This document shows positions 12,242-25,420 of a stretch of DNA of 64,000 nucleotides, in pieces (positions within the stretch are counted from its first letter, which is position 1; each line of letters begins with the position of its first letter). Source of the stretch: Pisolithus tinctorius. Taxonomy: Eukaryota; Basidiomycota; Agaricomycetes; Boletales; Pisolithaceae. Under the pieces are notes generated by a model. It saw only the letters and a list, made by a program, of their open reading frames with translations. It did no database searches and was not told the origin of the DNA. The stretch covers positions 1 through 64,000 of the forward strand of contig JANFAH010000058.1 of assembly GCA_024663395.1 (NCBI GenBank), written 5' to 3'. The translations under genes were made by a program, and so were the position numbers.

Positions 12242-12416
12242 CCTCTGTTTTACCGTCTGTACATAATCACCCTTCATTCTCCAGGAAATGAAAATACACC
12301 CCGGACTTGGATTTCCAGAGACTGTAGTGGCCGTGAGGTTCCAGACTGTGTCCAGGGTGATCATATTTATGTAAAACATACTAATACGGATGACTACACA
12401 CGTAGCTGTAAAGGGT

Positions 12417-12424
12417 TCACGTGA
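12417..12424 (+). promoter_or_regulatory. TCACGTGA palindrome
   Basis: Perfect 8-bp palindrome 86 bp before the ATG of the mitochondrial RRM-protein gene. It matches the core bound by Cbf1-like bHLH factors in fungi. The same octamer precedes UBE2S and OSBP in this window. Confidence 0.5.
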
Positions 12425-12510
12425 CCTTCCGTAGCGGTTGTTACTTTTTTATTTCTCGCTGGACCGTGGCAGCACGCCAGGTCGCTCTGTCCCCCGTTCA
12501 GCTACTAGCC

Positions 12511-13452
12511 ATGTTTGCAACGACTTTCTTTTCCGCACGCAGCGCAGCGTTCGCAGCGTCACGGACACGACTATGTGCTCAACCATCGCGAGTTTTCCCT
12601 CGTAATAACTTGGCACGCTGTCTTCAGGGGACACCGTCACATCCCAAGCGACCTTTTTCTCTTGCTCAGGTCCTTAGGCAAGAGCCCCAAAATGCCGACC
12701 CTGGCACGTCCGAAGGCAGCCTAAGACCGCCATCAGGAAGCGTATACATCGCCAACGTACCTTTCTCGGTGACTGCTCAACAACTTGAAGAAGCATTTTC
12801 ACAGTTTGGCAGAGTACGAGCGGTCATGCTTCGTGAGATCCGTCCTTCTCGTGCTTTTATACCTCTGACATCCCGCTGGTAATTTAATTCAGTGAATTCA
12901 GGGAAGGGAGTTCCCCGTGGGAGTGGGTTTGTCGAGTTCGAGACAGCGGAGGAAGCCACCGCTTTCGTGGAGGCAGATCAGCAAGATCCTATCTTCCTCC
13001 TCGACAGAGACCTCTTCGTGACGCACTGCAGATATTAAAATAAATCCTGCTAGATCCCCGAGCGACACTCTAGTTGCTCAGCATTTTAGTCCCGGGTCGG
13101 AGGACCTCATTCGACGAATCTTCTCGGAATATGCTGATTCATTGGTCAGTGTGCGGATCCGTAAGTTTCTTTTCTTTCCGACCCATTGCATATCGATCTC
13201 CGCGGCTTACCACCCTGTTACATAGCACCCAGGAGGGAGGTTAACGGCTGTGCTTTCATCCAGTTCAAAAGCACCAGCGCAGCCACGAGGGCTCTTCACG
13301 CTCTCAATGCTCAAATGGTTCCCGAAACGGGCAGACTTCTGAGACTGCAATTTTCTACGAGAAAACAAGCACAGTCCGAACCAGAACGCCGGGGTCTTGC
13401 GAGCAGATTGTCACAGCGAATGGGATCGCAAGGTGAAGGGGCAGGCTTCTAA
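12511..13452 (+). CDS. Two-RRM RNA-binding protein, probably mitochondrial
   Basis: RNA-binding protein with two RRM domains and an N-terminal leader rich in Arg, Ser and Ala (MFATTFFSARSAAFAASRTR) that looks like a mitochondrial targeting signal. Exons are 12511-12832, 12902-13160 and 13224-13452, with GT-AG introns. RRM1 starts at SVYIANVPFS (RNP2), and after the first intron gives GSGFVEFE (RNP1). RRM2 starts near DTLVAQHFSPGSEDLIRRIF and has RNP1 NGCAFIQF. A basic, Gln-rich tail follows to the TAA at 13450-13452. In exon 2 one extra base near 13027 shifts the frame between the domains, so as written the protein stops after RRM1; both sides are clearly conserved, so I treat it as one gene. 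About 290 residues. The target RNA is unknown. Confidence 0.8.
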
Positions 13453-13858
13453 AGATACGGTGCCGAGCTGTCTGTTTCCACCCACGCACACCCTAAGCCC
13501 CACTCTATAGATCAGTTCGTAGCTACCTTATATCCGCTAATTCTTTGATATGGGCATTGGAGGACAAAGGTACCCTCTGCTAGAGAATTGGTACATTTTC
13601 GGAGATTGGGGTGATCCAGGGTTGTAACTCAACGCAGCAGTCATTAACTTCAAATAGGCTTCTTGGGAGGGCTGCGTCAAGCATCGAGACTACACCAGTG
13701 CAGGGCATCGTCCATTGGCGGAGCACGTTAAACCGTCTCGCAAGAGCTCCACACCGAGCCAATTTATCTGGAATATGTTCTGGAATTTTTCATGGATACA
13801 GTCCCTACTAGTGCCATGCTTAGGAAATACTTTCGTGGCTGGAGGTCGGATTGGGAGA

Positions 13859-15848
13859 TCAGCGAATGCGGGGTAGGGTAGGAAGCTCCGATGGAGATGG
13901 AGCAAGTTGTTGCTGATCATTGACGAGTTTCCTCTGCATTCAGTCTTTCGTGACCAGATGCACAAGCATTGCACAAGGAAAATGGATAGGTTGACGTGAG
14001 ATCATAATTTGGTGGAGCAAATGGTACCCTTACACAGCTAACATGGAGTTTGAATATGCTATCGCAGCGGGAAAGTTAACGAACGGGGGAAAACACAACA
14101 GAACAGAGACATACCTTTACTGATCATGAATCCTGGTGCCGAAGTGAGGTATTCTCCAACAGGTTGATTTTGATAGTACTTCACGGAGTTCACAGATAGT
14201 CACCAAGATGGTGAGATTGCGAGCGCGAAGAGAGATAACTCACAAGTATAGCCATTGAGAGGGCACTCAAGCTGACCGCGTGCAGGATGAAAGCGTACAG
14301 TCCGGTCACAATATCCCAGCCGGCTAGAATTAATGAACTGAAAGTAGAGCGACAAAAAGCAAGACTCACGAGGTGATCGTGCCCATCTGCACAAAGACGA
14401 TATTGAGCTTTTGAAGAGAGTTTTGCTTTCTAGAAGGGAGGGTAAAAATCCGGAGCCAATGTAGCAATGACAATCCATAGCTTCAATAAATGAAGAGTGA
14501 GAAATTGTTCACGAGACGTACTGGAGAAGACCACTTTGCGAACGACGAAGAGAAAGATATATACTGGTTGTGATGATCCCGTCACATATTGCACTTGCCA
14601 GGGCATTGACCGGCGAGTACTGTTCCGCATACGGCGCCATGCAGAAACTTCGTGTTTCAAACAAATCGAGGACATACCGGATTGTTGAAAAGGGCGCCAA
14701 GGTCGTTATTGTTATACCTGTCAATCCCGAGTATAAGTAGATGAAAAATATTCACAATCGTTAACTTACATATCTCCCAACATTACTTCGTAATTGAGAA
14801 AGGGATTAACTCACTGATGGTGAAGGAAGGTAATGTAAACCACGTACAGAACCCGAGGACTGATTTTATTAACGAAAGGGAGCGAGACTAAGGACAAAAC
14901 TCACCCAGCGCAGTTAGTGCAACGAAAAGCTATTACAAAGAAAAAATTCATATAGATGCCTGCAGAGCAAGGAGAGGAGCATACCACTATACCCATCAAT
15001 AATTTACTCTGACCACCGACTGGAAAGCCCAAGTCAAAAGATAGTTGCGAGAGGCAACGGACATTCCTACTTATCCAAACTCTATGGGCGTAAAAGCTGT
15101 TGTCCGGCACTCAGAACAAGCCAGGAGGCGTAAGATATGTATCGAACCATTGCACAAAGAAAGAGACAAAGAACTGCAAAGAACTCCATTCAGTCCTGAG
15201 CGGAGAGAGCTACACAGTAGGAATGCACTTACGCCAGAACCAAGGTTTGCCTTGAAACGCAGACATACTTTCAGTGACGATCCTGAAGCTGAAATTTCAA
15301 AGACTCGTTACTTACACTTAAGTCCCTACACGGTTTACATCAAGCATAGGAACGAGCCGTAATAAGGGAGACATACCAAGGTAGCCGGAGTGTGCAGGAG
15401 TTGGTTGTTTTCCATCGGCAAAGTATCAATGTTCGACAGTAGAAGCTCAAAGAGGTGAGAGTATTGACGGTGTCAAGAACACTATGGAGCGACAGACCAT
15501 GTCATAACTATACTGCGTGTAAATGACGCCACGTACAATACAAGAAAGACCTTTGGAAGAGTTAACTGATAAGCAACAGCGACAGGTAACCGGGCGGCGT
15601 ACCGCACATTTGACAAGACGCCTGTCCCTCGAGAACGACATGATGTAGAATAGGTATTGCCATACTGACACACCGTAGAAGCTAGAAAAGGAGCAATTCT
15701 CTAGCCAACAGTAATGATATGTAGCGAACGCACGCTAGCCCAATTGTCATTCCTGCGAACACAGTAGGATCAGGAAAGCTTTAACAAAGCAACTCTACTC
15801 GCCGATGAGACCGGGACCCCACTTCAAAGCAATGGAGATGTCCGCCAT
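13859..15848 (-). CDS. DUF6534-like membrane protein, family A copy 2
   Basis: Family A member read from ATG 15848, starting MADISIALKWGPGLIG. The first intron starts at 15802 with GCGAGT (a GC donor, a variant of the GCAAGT in its paralogues). The second begins GTGCGT and the next exon gives FYGVSVWQYLFYIMSF, then RDRRLVKC. Further matched pieces are VLDTVNTLTSLSFYCRTL, NSFYAHRVWIS and AICDGIITTSIYLSL. The C-terminus reads ELPTLPRIR with a TGA at 13859-13861, slightly diverged from the IH ending of other copies. The middle exons have not all been spliced by hand. It is one of the more diverged copies of the array. Confidence 0.7.
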
Positions 15849-16328
15849 AAGTAAGCAAAAATCACCCGGGTAAACAGCGTGAAGGCCTTGGGGATGCTCA
15901 GCTTTATACTGTATAGACAACGCCAACGGGTGGGTACCGGCGTGGGTATGTACTGCCCTTATCTCTGATGGACATAGTTTTGTGCGGCCTCACAACGTAC
16001 ATACCTGGTCCGATCTAATACATAAGTCGATGCCACGGTTAGGATTCAAGGCACAAGTGTTGTTTTGGAAGGTTAGAAGAAGGCCGCCAAACTTGGCACG
16101 ATGCTCCCCGGCTGATCAAGGAGGCTAATTCAGTGCAGTGCCCTGTCCAAATAGGCATGGTGCGTGGAACCATCTCACAGAAGCTCCGCATTGGGACCAT
16201 TTTCCCGAGGCTTAGTCGAAACCCCATGGACAATGGCCCTGTAAATTACTCAGCATGTTGACACCAGGTGCGTGTATACACATTTGCAAGAGAATGGGTG
16301 GGAAGTATATACAGTACAGGTTGGAGGG
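15849..16328. other. Spacer between A2 and A3
   Basis: About 480 bp between the start of A2 and the stop of A3 on the minus strand. It should hold the A2 promoter and the A3 terminator. Short open frames are present without family signal. Confidence 0.4.
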
Positions 16329-18303
16329 TTAATGAATGCTGGATAGGGTAGGAAGTTCCAATGAAGCATGCCGTTGGTGATCACAGCAGACAAGTTTCCT
16401 TGCGTTCAACCTTTTGTTGCCGAATGAAAGAGAGGAAAACAGAATGACTGGCGTGAGAACATGATCTGACGAGACAAATGGCATGCTCTTACACAGCTAA
16501 CATAGAGTTCGAGTATGCTATCAATATAAGGAAGTTAAACACAAGACACATGCAACAGATCATAGAGGCGTACCTTTGCTCAAAATGAAAGCTGGCGCAA
16601 CAGTAAGGTATTGTCCAGTCAATTGATCTGAATAGTACTTGGTAGGGTTCATCGATGGTCACCGAGGTGATGGAATTACGAGCACTAAACGAAATGACTC
16701 ACTAGTACAGCCGTTGCGAGGGCGGTCGAGCTGATCACATGCGAAACGGCAGCAGTTTATCGCAGCACCTCAGCTGAGTTAAATGCTAAAGGGCAAATGA
16801 CGGACGATGGCACCCACCAGGTGATCAGGCCCATTTGAACAAAAACCAAATTGAGTTTGTGGATATAATTCTCCTTCCTAGCAAACGACGGATGGTGAGC
16901 GCTCATCAGTGCAACGTAAAGATACCTCATAGTTATTTGGTAGGTGAAGAACAAGACGCATACCGGAGGATGCGAAATTGCGAACGACGAAGATATAAGA
17001 ACACACTTGCCGTGATGATCGTATCACATATTGCACTTCCCATGGCATTGACCGGAGCGTACTGTTCCGTAATATCCACGCTGTCCAGAAAGTTCATGTT
17101 TCAACTGACTCATGACATACCGGACTGTTAAAGAGGGTAGCCATGCTGCCAGTGTGACGCCTGTAGATGCCAAGCATAAGCGGATGAAATGCTTGAAAAT
17201 GCCAACCTACGTTGCTTCCAATAATGCTTGGCTAGTTCAGGGTAGAGATTGATCAATCGAAGCCTGAAGAAATGTAGGGTACATACCGAACCCAAAAACT
17301 GATTTGATCAACAAAAAAGAAACGAGTTTGACTACATAACCCTACCCAATTGTACCAGCGCGGCGATAAGCTATCCAGAGAATGTCATCTATATCTATGT
17401 CCGTGGAGTGTGGAACAGAAGAGCATACCACAGCACCCGTCAGGAGCTTGTTCCGCTCGCCAACTGAAGAGTACAAGTTGAATGATGCTGGCAAAATATG
17501 GACAACCCTTACTTATCCAAACCCTATGGGCATAGAAGCTATCGTCGGGTGTTGAGAACAGGACAAGACAATAAGAGATATATCAAACCATTGCACGAAA
17601 AATGCAGTGAGGGACTGCAAAAAGATCCTTGTAAACCGGAATGAAATTTTAACCAGTCAGGTGGCACTTACGGTAGTAGCAAGGGTTACCTTGAGAAGTA
17701 AGGATACATTAATTCAGACAACCAACAATGCCAGAATGACAAAAGGTTATTACTTACACTTAAATCCCTGGAAACTTTCCATGAAGCTTAAAAGCAAATG
17801 GTAAACAAGGAGAACTACCAGGGCATCTCGACCGTGCAAGCATATGACGTTTGCCATCGGCAGAAAATCAACTCTCGACAGAAAAAGCTTATCAAGGTGA
17901 TAGTACCAAGGGTGTCGAGAACGCTGCCGAGAGGCGACAGTTTATGCCATGGACATAAGGCGAAGAAGTACACAACATACAAGACAAGGAGGACCTTCGG
18001 GGAGTTGACTGACGAGCAGCAAGAATAGGTAAGGCGACGTACCGCATATTTGATGAAGACGTTTGTCATTCGGGAACGTTGAGATGTAGTATAAGTACTG
18101 GCAAACGGTCACACCATACAAACTAGAAGAGGAGGTAACCATTTGTCCAACCGACAGCAATAAGAGGCGGACGTACGCTAAACCGACTGTCATTCCTGCA
18201 TGAACTTCTCTGTAGGGATCAAGACAGGTTTGGTAGAGCGACAACACTTGCCAATAAAGCCGGGTCCCCAGATTGAACCAGCGGATACCTCTGAGTTCGC
18301 CAT
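16329..18303 (-). CDS. DUF6534-like membrane protein, family A copy 3
   Basis: Begins at ATG 18303 with MANSEVSAGSIWGPGFIG. The GC-donor intron (GCAAGT) starts at 18251. After it, the second exon and a GT-AG intron lead to LYGVTVCQYLYYISTFPNDK. VLDTLGTITLISFFCREL forms the second helix region. The C-terminus is ELPTLSSIH followed by TAA at 16329-16331. Divergent from PUS3, with a 19-bp palindromic element 129 bp upstream of the ATG. The splice frame is intact where I followed it (exons 1-4). Function unknown; a seven-pass receptor-like or transporter-like role is only suggested by family topology. Confidence 0.72.
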
Positions 18304-18431
18304 TGCTTGACCAAGCGAAAAGAAACGGACGAATGAATGTTGTGGCCTGGCAGGCCTTACTTGTCCCTAGCCGCCACTCAATGCGAGTAAAGTTAGCGGA
18401 AATGAATTAGCTGAGATATAGCAAGCGTTGA

Positions 18432-18450
18432 TGACATAATATACAATGTC
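18432..18450. repeat. 19-bp palindromic element upstream of A3
   Basis: TGACATAATATACAATGTC, with arms GACAT and ATGTC around an AT-rich centre. Identical copies occur at 23052-23070 and 25421-25439, each upstream of a family A gene. Likely a shared promoter element carried along by duplication. Confidence 0.6.
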
Positions 18451-18725
18451 TCGTTCTACGTACAGTTTTCTCGCCGGCAGAGGATGGGATGGAAGGATTG
18501 AAAGGGTGTCATGGCCTTTACTGCAACATTACTGAAAGTATCAGAACTGACTGAAAGGTGTGGTGGCTGCAAACGATGCCGTCGGTGGTGATATTTTCTA
18601 GTAGTACGTCACTTCCTCGATTAGGAGAGACCATTTATAGCCTGAGATCGACTCTCAAGCTGATGAGGGTCGGTCGATTCTGTTTTCGCTATCGATACCT
18701 TCCTTCGCGAGCTCATCTGCCCGTC

Positions 18726-19987
18726 ATGGCGCCAAACTATGATGCCTGGTCAAAGGAGGAGCTTATCGCCCGTCTTAGAGATATTGAACATCGTTCGAAA
18801 CCAATTCCGAGCCAAAAGAAAACCATTTCTTTGTCGACAACGGGAGGAAGCCCGTTCCACTCCGAACGCCATCCCCGTCGTAAAATCGCCAGTCAAGTTC
18901 TGCTACTCTGGTTGGGAATACAATGGGCTTGCTTTCCAGAACTGACCCCACCCCGCTTCCTACGGTAGAAGAGGTCCTCTTCCGCGCATTCGCGAAAGCA
19001 AGATTGGTCGATGCGGACGCTGGTCTTGACGGTTGCGGCTGGGAACGGTGTGGGAGAACGGACGTTGGTGTCAGCTGCGGCAGGTCAAGTCGTCTCTCTC
19101 TGGGTGAGGAGCGTGTTTCGCGGCCTGGACACCGAAGCTCCACCACGCCCTAAACTACCAGAAGCCCCTGTTCAACCTGACTCAAGTCCACGCGGAGGAT
19201 GCAGGGCGAGGAAGATTCACCAGTGATTCCGGCTGTCATCGACGAGGCGGATTTCGCATTTACAGGGTTAGATATGTCTCCTCATGATTCCCCTTCAGAG
19301 CCTCCCCAGCCTCCTGGTCGCGAACTGCAATACGTCTCCATCCTAAACCGTATACTTCCCCCCACCATTCGTGTCCTCGCATGGTCTCCCCGTTCTCCCC
19401 TTCCTTCTCTGCCCGATTTAACTGTAAATACCGCCACTATAAATATTTCTTCACCGCTCACGGGCTCGATATCTCCCTGATGCAACGTGCCGCAGGACTA
19501 CTTCGTCGGGGAACACGACTTCCGGAACCTCTCGAAGCTCGACCCAGGCCAAACAGATCACGGATTTTCCGTCGACGTATCCTTAGTGCTCGGATCAATG
19601 CTGTCGAGCCATCTCCAGATCTCTGTGGCGTTGCCAAGCAATCCGGACGCGACGACCAGCTCTATGTCCTCGACCTTGTCGGGAACGCGTTTCTCTACCA
19701 CCAGGTCCGACATATCATGGCCATCCTTTTCCTTGTTGGTACAGGACTCGAACCTCCGTCGATTATCCCAACGCTTATGAATATAGACGGATTAGAGTCC
19801 GCAAAGACGGGTGTCCAACTTCCCATCGTAGACAGAAAACCAGAGTACCAAATGGCGGACGCCCTTGCCCCTTATGCTGTGGGAATGCGCTTTCTCAGAC
19901 TCGGATGTCCACTGGCAGAGCGATAGTGACGTTAATAATAAAGTTGTCGGCGGAGAGGGTGAAGATAACGAGACTCGCGGTCCTTGA
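18726..19987 (+). CDS. PUS3: tRNA pseudouridine synthase PUS3/DEG1, heavily frameshifted
   Basis: TruA-family enzyme that isomerises uridines 38 and 39 in the tRNA anticodon arm. Recognised from SKEELIARLRDIE at the N-terminus, then KFCYSGWEYNGLAFQ, ERCGRTDVGVS with the catalytic Asp, ELQYVSILNRILPPTIRVLA, ARFNCKYRHYKYFF, VGEHDFRNLSKLDPG, FLYHQVRHIMAILFLVG and a C-terminal CAFSDSDVHW. These blocks are in the right order but in changing frames. Plus-one shifts fit at 18891, 18943, 19076, about 19505, about 19552, 19569 and 19867, with two further shifts near 19195 and 19390. No introns are needed. Start ATG 18726 (MAPNYDAWSKEE) fits the family; the restored stop is TGA 19985-19987. As written it cannot make a full enzyme, so it is either a recent pseudogene or badly sequenced. 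Confidence 0.85.
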
Positions 19988-20743
19988 GGCGGAAAAACTA
20001 CTCAGGGACGGGTTTAGTCCGTCAGATCCATTCCGTCTATCAACGTTCCCTCATTCATAGTTCTCTGGAAGGCCATTTCTTATCATCTGCCATGCGGTAC
20101 CACCCAAATCCCCCACAGTACTTCCCTTTCAGTCAGACAGGTCTATCTGCAAGTACTATTCCACGACTATCTAACAACACCTTACCCGTTATCGGAGTGC
20201 CGTTGGGAGGAGGGACATACAGGAGAGGCGCCAAATACGTTCCACTTACTCTCTCGCAAGCGGCTGGATCATGTGGATGTGGCTAACGCACGATGGAAAA
20301 ATGGCAAGGGTAGTAGGCGTGAGAATCGGACGGCGCTGACTACGTGCGGCGGAGGCAATTGGCGATGAGTAGGTTTCGTGCCTTCGCCAGTTCGTTGGAA
20401 GTGTGAGGTCTTGATATGCCGTATGCGTGTGCAGCAACCTCTCATCCTTTTATGTACGCGCATAGGATCACTACCTGTAGCAAAATCTCACTAACCTTCT
20501 CCCTTACACATTGGAACGTGTGAGCGTGAGTTATCTCATGGAAAGTAGTCAAACTGTCGAAGGACAAACATAGCAAGTGCATCCACACCTTCACACTCAG
20601 ATCCCTCACATGTTGGTTACCAATGCGTTGCCCAGGCGTCAGTTCATCCGAAACACCTCACGGAAGCTGCCCCTCCCAGACTCAGCACCATTATCAGATC
20701 GGAACATATTGCGGGGAGTGTGCATATACATCACAGGTGGAGG
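19988..20743. other. Intergenic between PUS3 and A4
   Basis: Convergent interval of about 750 bp. Short open frames on both strands (for example 19984-20286 plus) have no recognisable motif. It should contain both terminators. Confidence 0.4.
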
Positions 20744-22672
20744 TCAGTGAATACTCGGTAAGGTAGGAATTTCCGACGGCCGTGCTTGGGCCTGTTGTTG
20801 ATCACGGATAGGTTTCCTTGCATTCAGCCTTCCGCAACCACATGCATGGGCATTGCTGATGTGAGGATGGTAAAATGAAATGAGTAGTGTACTTACACAG
20901 CTAGCATTGAATTCGAGTATGCTATTAAGATAGCAACGTCAACTGAAGAACCAACGTAACAGATCATAAGGAGCACCAACTTTTGCCTAGGATTGCACCT
21001 GGTGCGGCAGTTAGGTATTTTCCAACTAATTGATCTTGATAGTACTTCGTCATCCAACGATAGTCACTGCGTCAGTGAAACTGAACCATATACAAGATTA
21101 CTCACAAGTATTGCCAATGCAAGGGAAGTCAGGCTGACCCGCATGCAAGACAAAGTACGCCGTCCAGCGGTGTTCGCATCCCAGCCGGCCAGGTAAGTAA
21201 CTGCAAGTCAAGCCATAAAACCCGACACGTACAAAGTAATCAGACCCATCTGAACGAAGACCAAGTTGAGTCTATGAATATGGTTTTCCTTTCTAAAAAA
21301 ATATCAGCAAGGAGCAAGAATCAATGTAATAGTAACGAGAGGCATACCGGAGAAGACCACCCGAGGGGCGAAGGTACAAGAATACACTTGTTGTAATGAT
21401 CGCATCGCATATTGCGCTTCCCAGAGCATTCATCGGCGAGTACTGTTATCCATGCTATGTGGAAAATCCAAATTTTTCGAAGAATCCCACGACATACTGG
21501 ACTGCTGAAGAGGGTATCGATGATGCCACTCTGACACCTGTCGATCCCGTGGGTAAGCGGACTAAATGATAGCAAGCGCTGACCTACACCATTCCCAACA
21601 ATACTTGGCAGTTCATAACAGGGATTGATTAACTGACGTTGAAGGGAGGTGTATAAAGGACATACCAAGCCCAAAACCTAAACCGAATGATAAAAAAGAA
21701 GTTGCACTCGACGAGGCAACTCACTCAGTTGTGCCAGAGCCGTGATAAGCTACTCAGAGAAAATATTCATATTCACGTCTGTGGGTTGAGGGACAAATGG
21801 ACATACCACTGCACCTGTCAATAAGCTTGTTCCGATTGCCAACTGCAAAGCACAAAGTTAGACGATGTTTGCATAAAGAGGGACGACCTTACTTATCCAA
21901 ACCCTATGGGCATAGAAGCTATCACCCAGCGATGAGAACAAGGACAAGAGGTGTGAGAGGTATGTCAAACCATTGCACGAAGAATGCGGTAAAGAACTGT
22001 AAAGAGCTCTCTCCTTTTAGTCCTGAATGGCAGATCAGCCGTTGGGTGGCACTCACATTAGCACCAAGGGCGCTCTTGAAAAGTAGAGATGGGTAATGTT
22101 GCTAACAAACCTCGAATATCGGAGTGACTTACACTCATACCCCTGGAAGATCGGCATCAAGCATAGGAACAATCGGTAATAAGGGAGACCTACCAAGGCA
22201 TCTCAATCCGTACAAGCATACGACGTTTGCCATCGGCAGAAAATCAACTCTTGACAGTAAAAGCTTAACAAAGTGATAGTACCAAAGGTGTCGAGAACGC
22301 TGCGGAACGACGAGAGTTTTTTTCCATGGGCGTAAGGCGAAAAATGGTACGACATACAAGACAAGGAGGACCTTGGAGGAGTTGAGATACGAGCAGTAGG
22401 AATAGGTAAGTGTGACGTACCGCAATTTTGAGGAGACGCTTGTCATTTGGGAACGCTGAGATGTAGAATAGGTATTGGTAAACGGTCACACCATACAAAC
22501 TAGAAAGAGGTAACCATTTGTCCAACCGCAACACTGAGAAATAGACGTACAGCTAGCCCGACTGTCATTCCTGTTGACAACTGTGGATCAGAAATAGTTT
22601 GATAGAGCAATGATACTTGCCAATAAAACCGGGTCCCCACTGCAAACCAGCGGACACCTTTGAGTCTGTCAT
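20744..22672 (-). CDS. DUF6534-like membrane protein, family A copy 4
   Basis: Starts at ATG 22672 with MTDSKVSAGLQWGPGFIG. The GC-donor intron (GCAAGT) starts at 22620. Compared with its paralogues, the second exon has one extra base at its donor (22551), so splicing at the obvious GTACGT would put the next exon, LYGVTVYQYLFYISAFPNDK, out of frame. VLDTFGTITLLSFYCQEL is intact. The C-terminal segment RLNARKPIRDQQQAQ is followed by EIPTLPSIH and a TGA at 20744-20746. It may be damaged by the single base, or the base may be an error. Closest relatives appear to be A5 and A6. Confidence 0.68.
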
Positions 22673-23051
22673 TACTTTCCCAGGCGAAGGGGATGGATGG
22701 ATGAATGAATGTTGTGTGCCTGCCGGGCCGCCCAGGCTATCCCCCGGGACGGCTAGCTAAGTACGTGCTAAGTCAGTATATTCCGGAAATTTTGCAGGTG
22801 GCCGTGCCCACAGCCACTGCAAATGCACGGGTAGCTTGCTGACTAAGCAGAGGACGCGCGCGCGAGAAAGTGAGGGTCGGGCGACTTGCGGGCTGCACAC
22901 AACCCTTGCCCGTTGGTCAGTACTTAATTCAAATCTACTGAAAGACACTGTACATATTCCATGTCATTATGCACGAAATAAATGGGTATTCTGCGAAGAG
23001 ACCCGCCCAAATTTGCTAGATGAGTGCTAAGTTAACAGACACGGAACATGC

Positions 23052-23070
23052 TGACATAATATACAATGTC
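23052..23070. repeat. 19-bp palindromic element upstream of A4
   Basis: Second copy of the element described at 18432-18450, identical over 19 bp. It lies 380 bp before the A4 ATG, further away than in the other two genes because the A4 upstream region carries extra GC-rich sequence (about 22720-22950). Confidence 0.55.
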
Positions 23071-23308
23071 CCTCGAAGTGAGTGGATAGGATTGAAGGGT
23101 TGGCATGGTCTTTGGTGGACACAAACTGCGTGATAGATCTACATACTCCTTTCAGACCTAGATGCCTCATATATTGGCTGCTATTGCGTCGCCCAGCGGT
23201 GACCAGGTCCGTTTACCCGATAACTTCACAGAGACCGTCCCTCCGAGTCCCTCACGATTTTCATTCGGAACGTACTTGCAGGGAATACATATACATCAGA
23301 AGTGGAGG

Positions 23309-25262
23309 TCAATGGATGCTCGGCAAGGTAGGGATTTCCAACGGTGGTACTTGCGCCTGCTGTTGGTCGCGGATAGATTTTCTTGCATTCAGCCTTCCAG
23401 AATCACACGCATGGACATGGTCCAAAGGCAATACAGGTCAATGTGAGGTGATGATCAAGTGAAATAAGTAGTGTACTTACACGGCTAACATGGAATTCGA
23501 GTATGCTATTAACATGGCGAAGTCAACTGAAGAACGAGTGCGACGGAGCATAGTGAACACTAACTTTTGCCTAGAATTCCACCCGGTGCGACAGTAAGGT
23601 ATTTTCCGACCAAATGGGCTTGATAGTACTTCGTCATCCAACGATAATCACTGCGTTGGTGAAATTAAAGCCATATGCAAGGTTACTCACAAGTATAGCC
23701 ATCGCAAGGGAAATCAGGCTGACCGCATGCAAGACAAAGTACGCCGTCCGGTGGTGTCCGCACCCCAGCCGGCCAGGTTAATAGCTGCAAGTCAATCGAT
23801 AAAAGTCAATGCTTACAAAGTGATCAGTCCCAATTGAACGAAGACCAAATTGAGTTTCCGAATATGGTTTTCTTTTCTAAAAGGGGTCGGCAAAGGGCAA
23901 GGGTCAATATAATGATAACGACAGACATACCGGAAACGACCACTCAGGGGGCGGAGGTAAAAGAATATACTTGTTGTAATGATCGCATCGCATATTGCGC
24001 TTCCCAGAGCGTTGAGCGGCGAGTACTGTTTCGTAAATCCATACTGTGTAGAAACCCAAACTTTTCAAAAAAAACCCACGACATACCGGACTGCTGAAGA
24101 GAGTATCGATGATGCCAGTGTGGTACCTGTCAATCCCGTGGGTAAGGGGACTAAATTGTTACGAGTGCTGGCTTACACCATTCCCAACAATACTTGACAG
24201 TTCACGACAGGGATCGATTAACTGACGCTGAAGGGAAGCATATAAAGGACATACCAAGCCCAAAAGCTGAAACGATTGATCAAAAGGCATCTGAAATTCA
24301 CGACGAAACTCACCTAGTTGTGCCAGAGACGTGACAAGCTGCTCAGATGTGGGCATCTGTGTTCGTGTCTTCGGAGTGAAGAGCAAATGAACATACCACT
24401 GCACCCGTCAATAGCTTATTCCGATTGCCAACTGCAAGCCCGATGTTAGACGATGTTTGCATAAAGAGGGGCAACTTTACTTATCCAAACCCTATGGGCA
24501 TAGAAGCTATCATCCGGCAATGAGAACAGGACAAGAGGTGTAAGAGATATGTCAAACCATTGCACGAAGAATGCGGTAAAGAGCTGCAAAGAGCTCTGTT
24601 TAGTCCTGAATGGAGAGTCAACCATTGGGTGGCACTTACGTTGGCACCAAGGGCACTCTTGAAAAGTAAAGATGGGTTTTAGTAATACTACTAACAAAGC
24701 CCAAATATCCAAGTTACTTACACTCATATACCTGTAATGTCAGCGTCGAACATAGGGATAGGCAGTTGTAAGAGAGACCTACCAGGGCACCCCGACCGTA
24801 CAAGCATACGACGTTTGCCGTCGGCAGACAATCAACTCTCGACAGTAATAGCTCAACAAGGTGATAGTACCAAAGGTGTCGAGGGCGCTGCGGAGCGACG
24901 GGAGTTTATGACGTGGGTGTGAGGCGAAGAATGACACAACATACAAGACAAGGAGGACCTTTGAGGAGTTGACTTACTAGCAACAGGAATAAGTAATTGC
25001 GACGTACCACAATTTTGAGGAGACGCTTGTCATTCGGGAACGCTGAGAGGTAAAATAGGTACTGGAAAATGGTTACACCATACAAACTAGAAAGAGGGTA
25101 ATCATTTGTCCAACGGCAACGACAGGAAATCGACGTACACTAGCCCGACTGTCGTTGCTGTGAACGACTCTGTGGGATCAGAGATGGTTTCGTAGAGCAA
25201 CGATACTTGCCGATAAGACCGGGTCCCCACCCCGAACCAGCGAACACCTCTGAGGCCGCCAT
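23309..25262 (-). CDS. DUF6534-like membrane protein, family A copy 5
   Basis: Starts at ATG 25262 (MAASEVFAGSGWGPGLIG). GC-donor intron GCAAGT from 25210; the second intron starts GTACGTCG. The following exon gives LYGVTIFQYLFYLSAFPNDK. ALDTFGTITLLSYYCREL forms the second helix. A later exon has DDSFYAHRVWIS after a hydrophobic stretch ending LTPLVLFSLP. The TGA stop lies at 23309-23311 in the same conserved C-terminal context as A4. The frame is intact across the first four exons. It has the 19-bp element 159 bp upstream. Apparent full-length copy; function unknown. Confidence 0.72.
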
Positions 25263-25420
25263 CACTTTTTCCGAGCAACAGAAATGAAAGAACGAAGTGA
25301 ACGTTGTGGGCCTGCCAGGCCCCTTCCACTCATCTACACTGCTAGCCGGCTCTGCGGATCGATGGGACTAACTAAGTATAGCTATGTCGTAAAACATATG
25401 TGCATGCTGTTACGTAGTAT

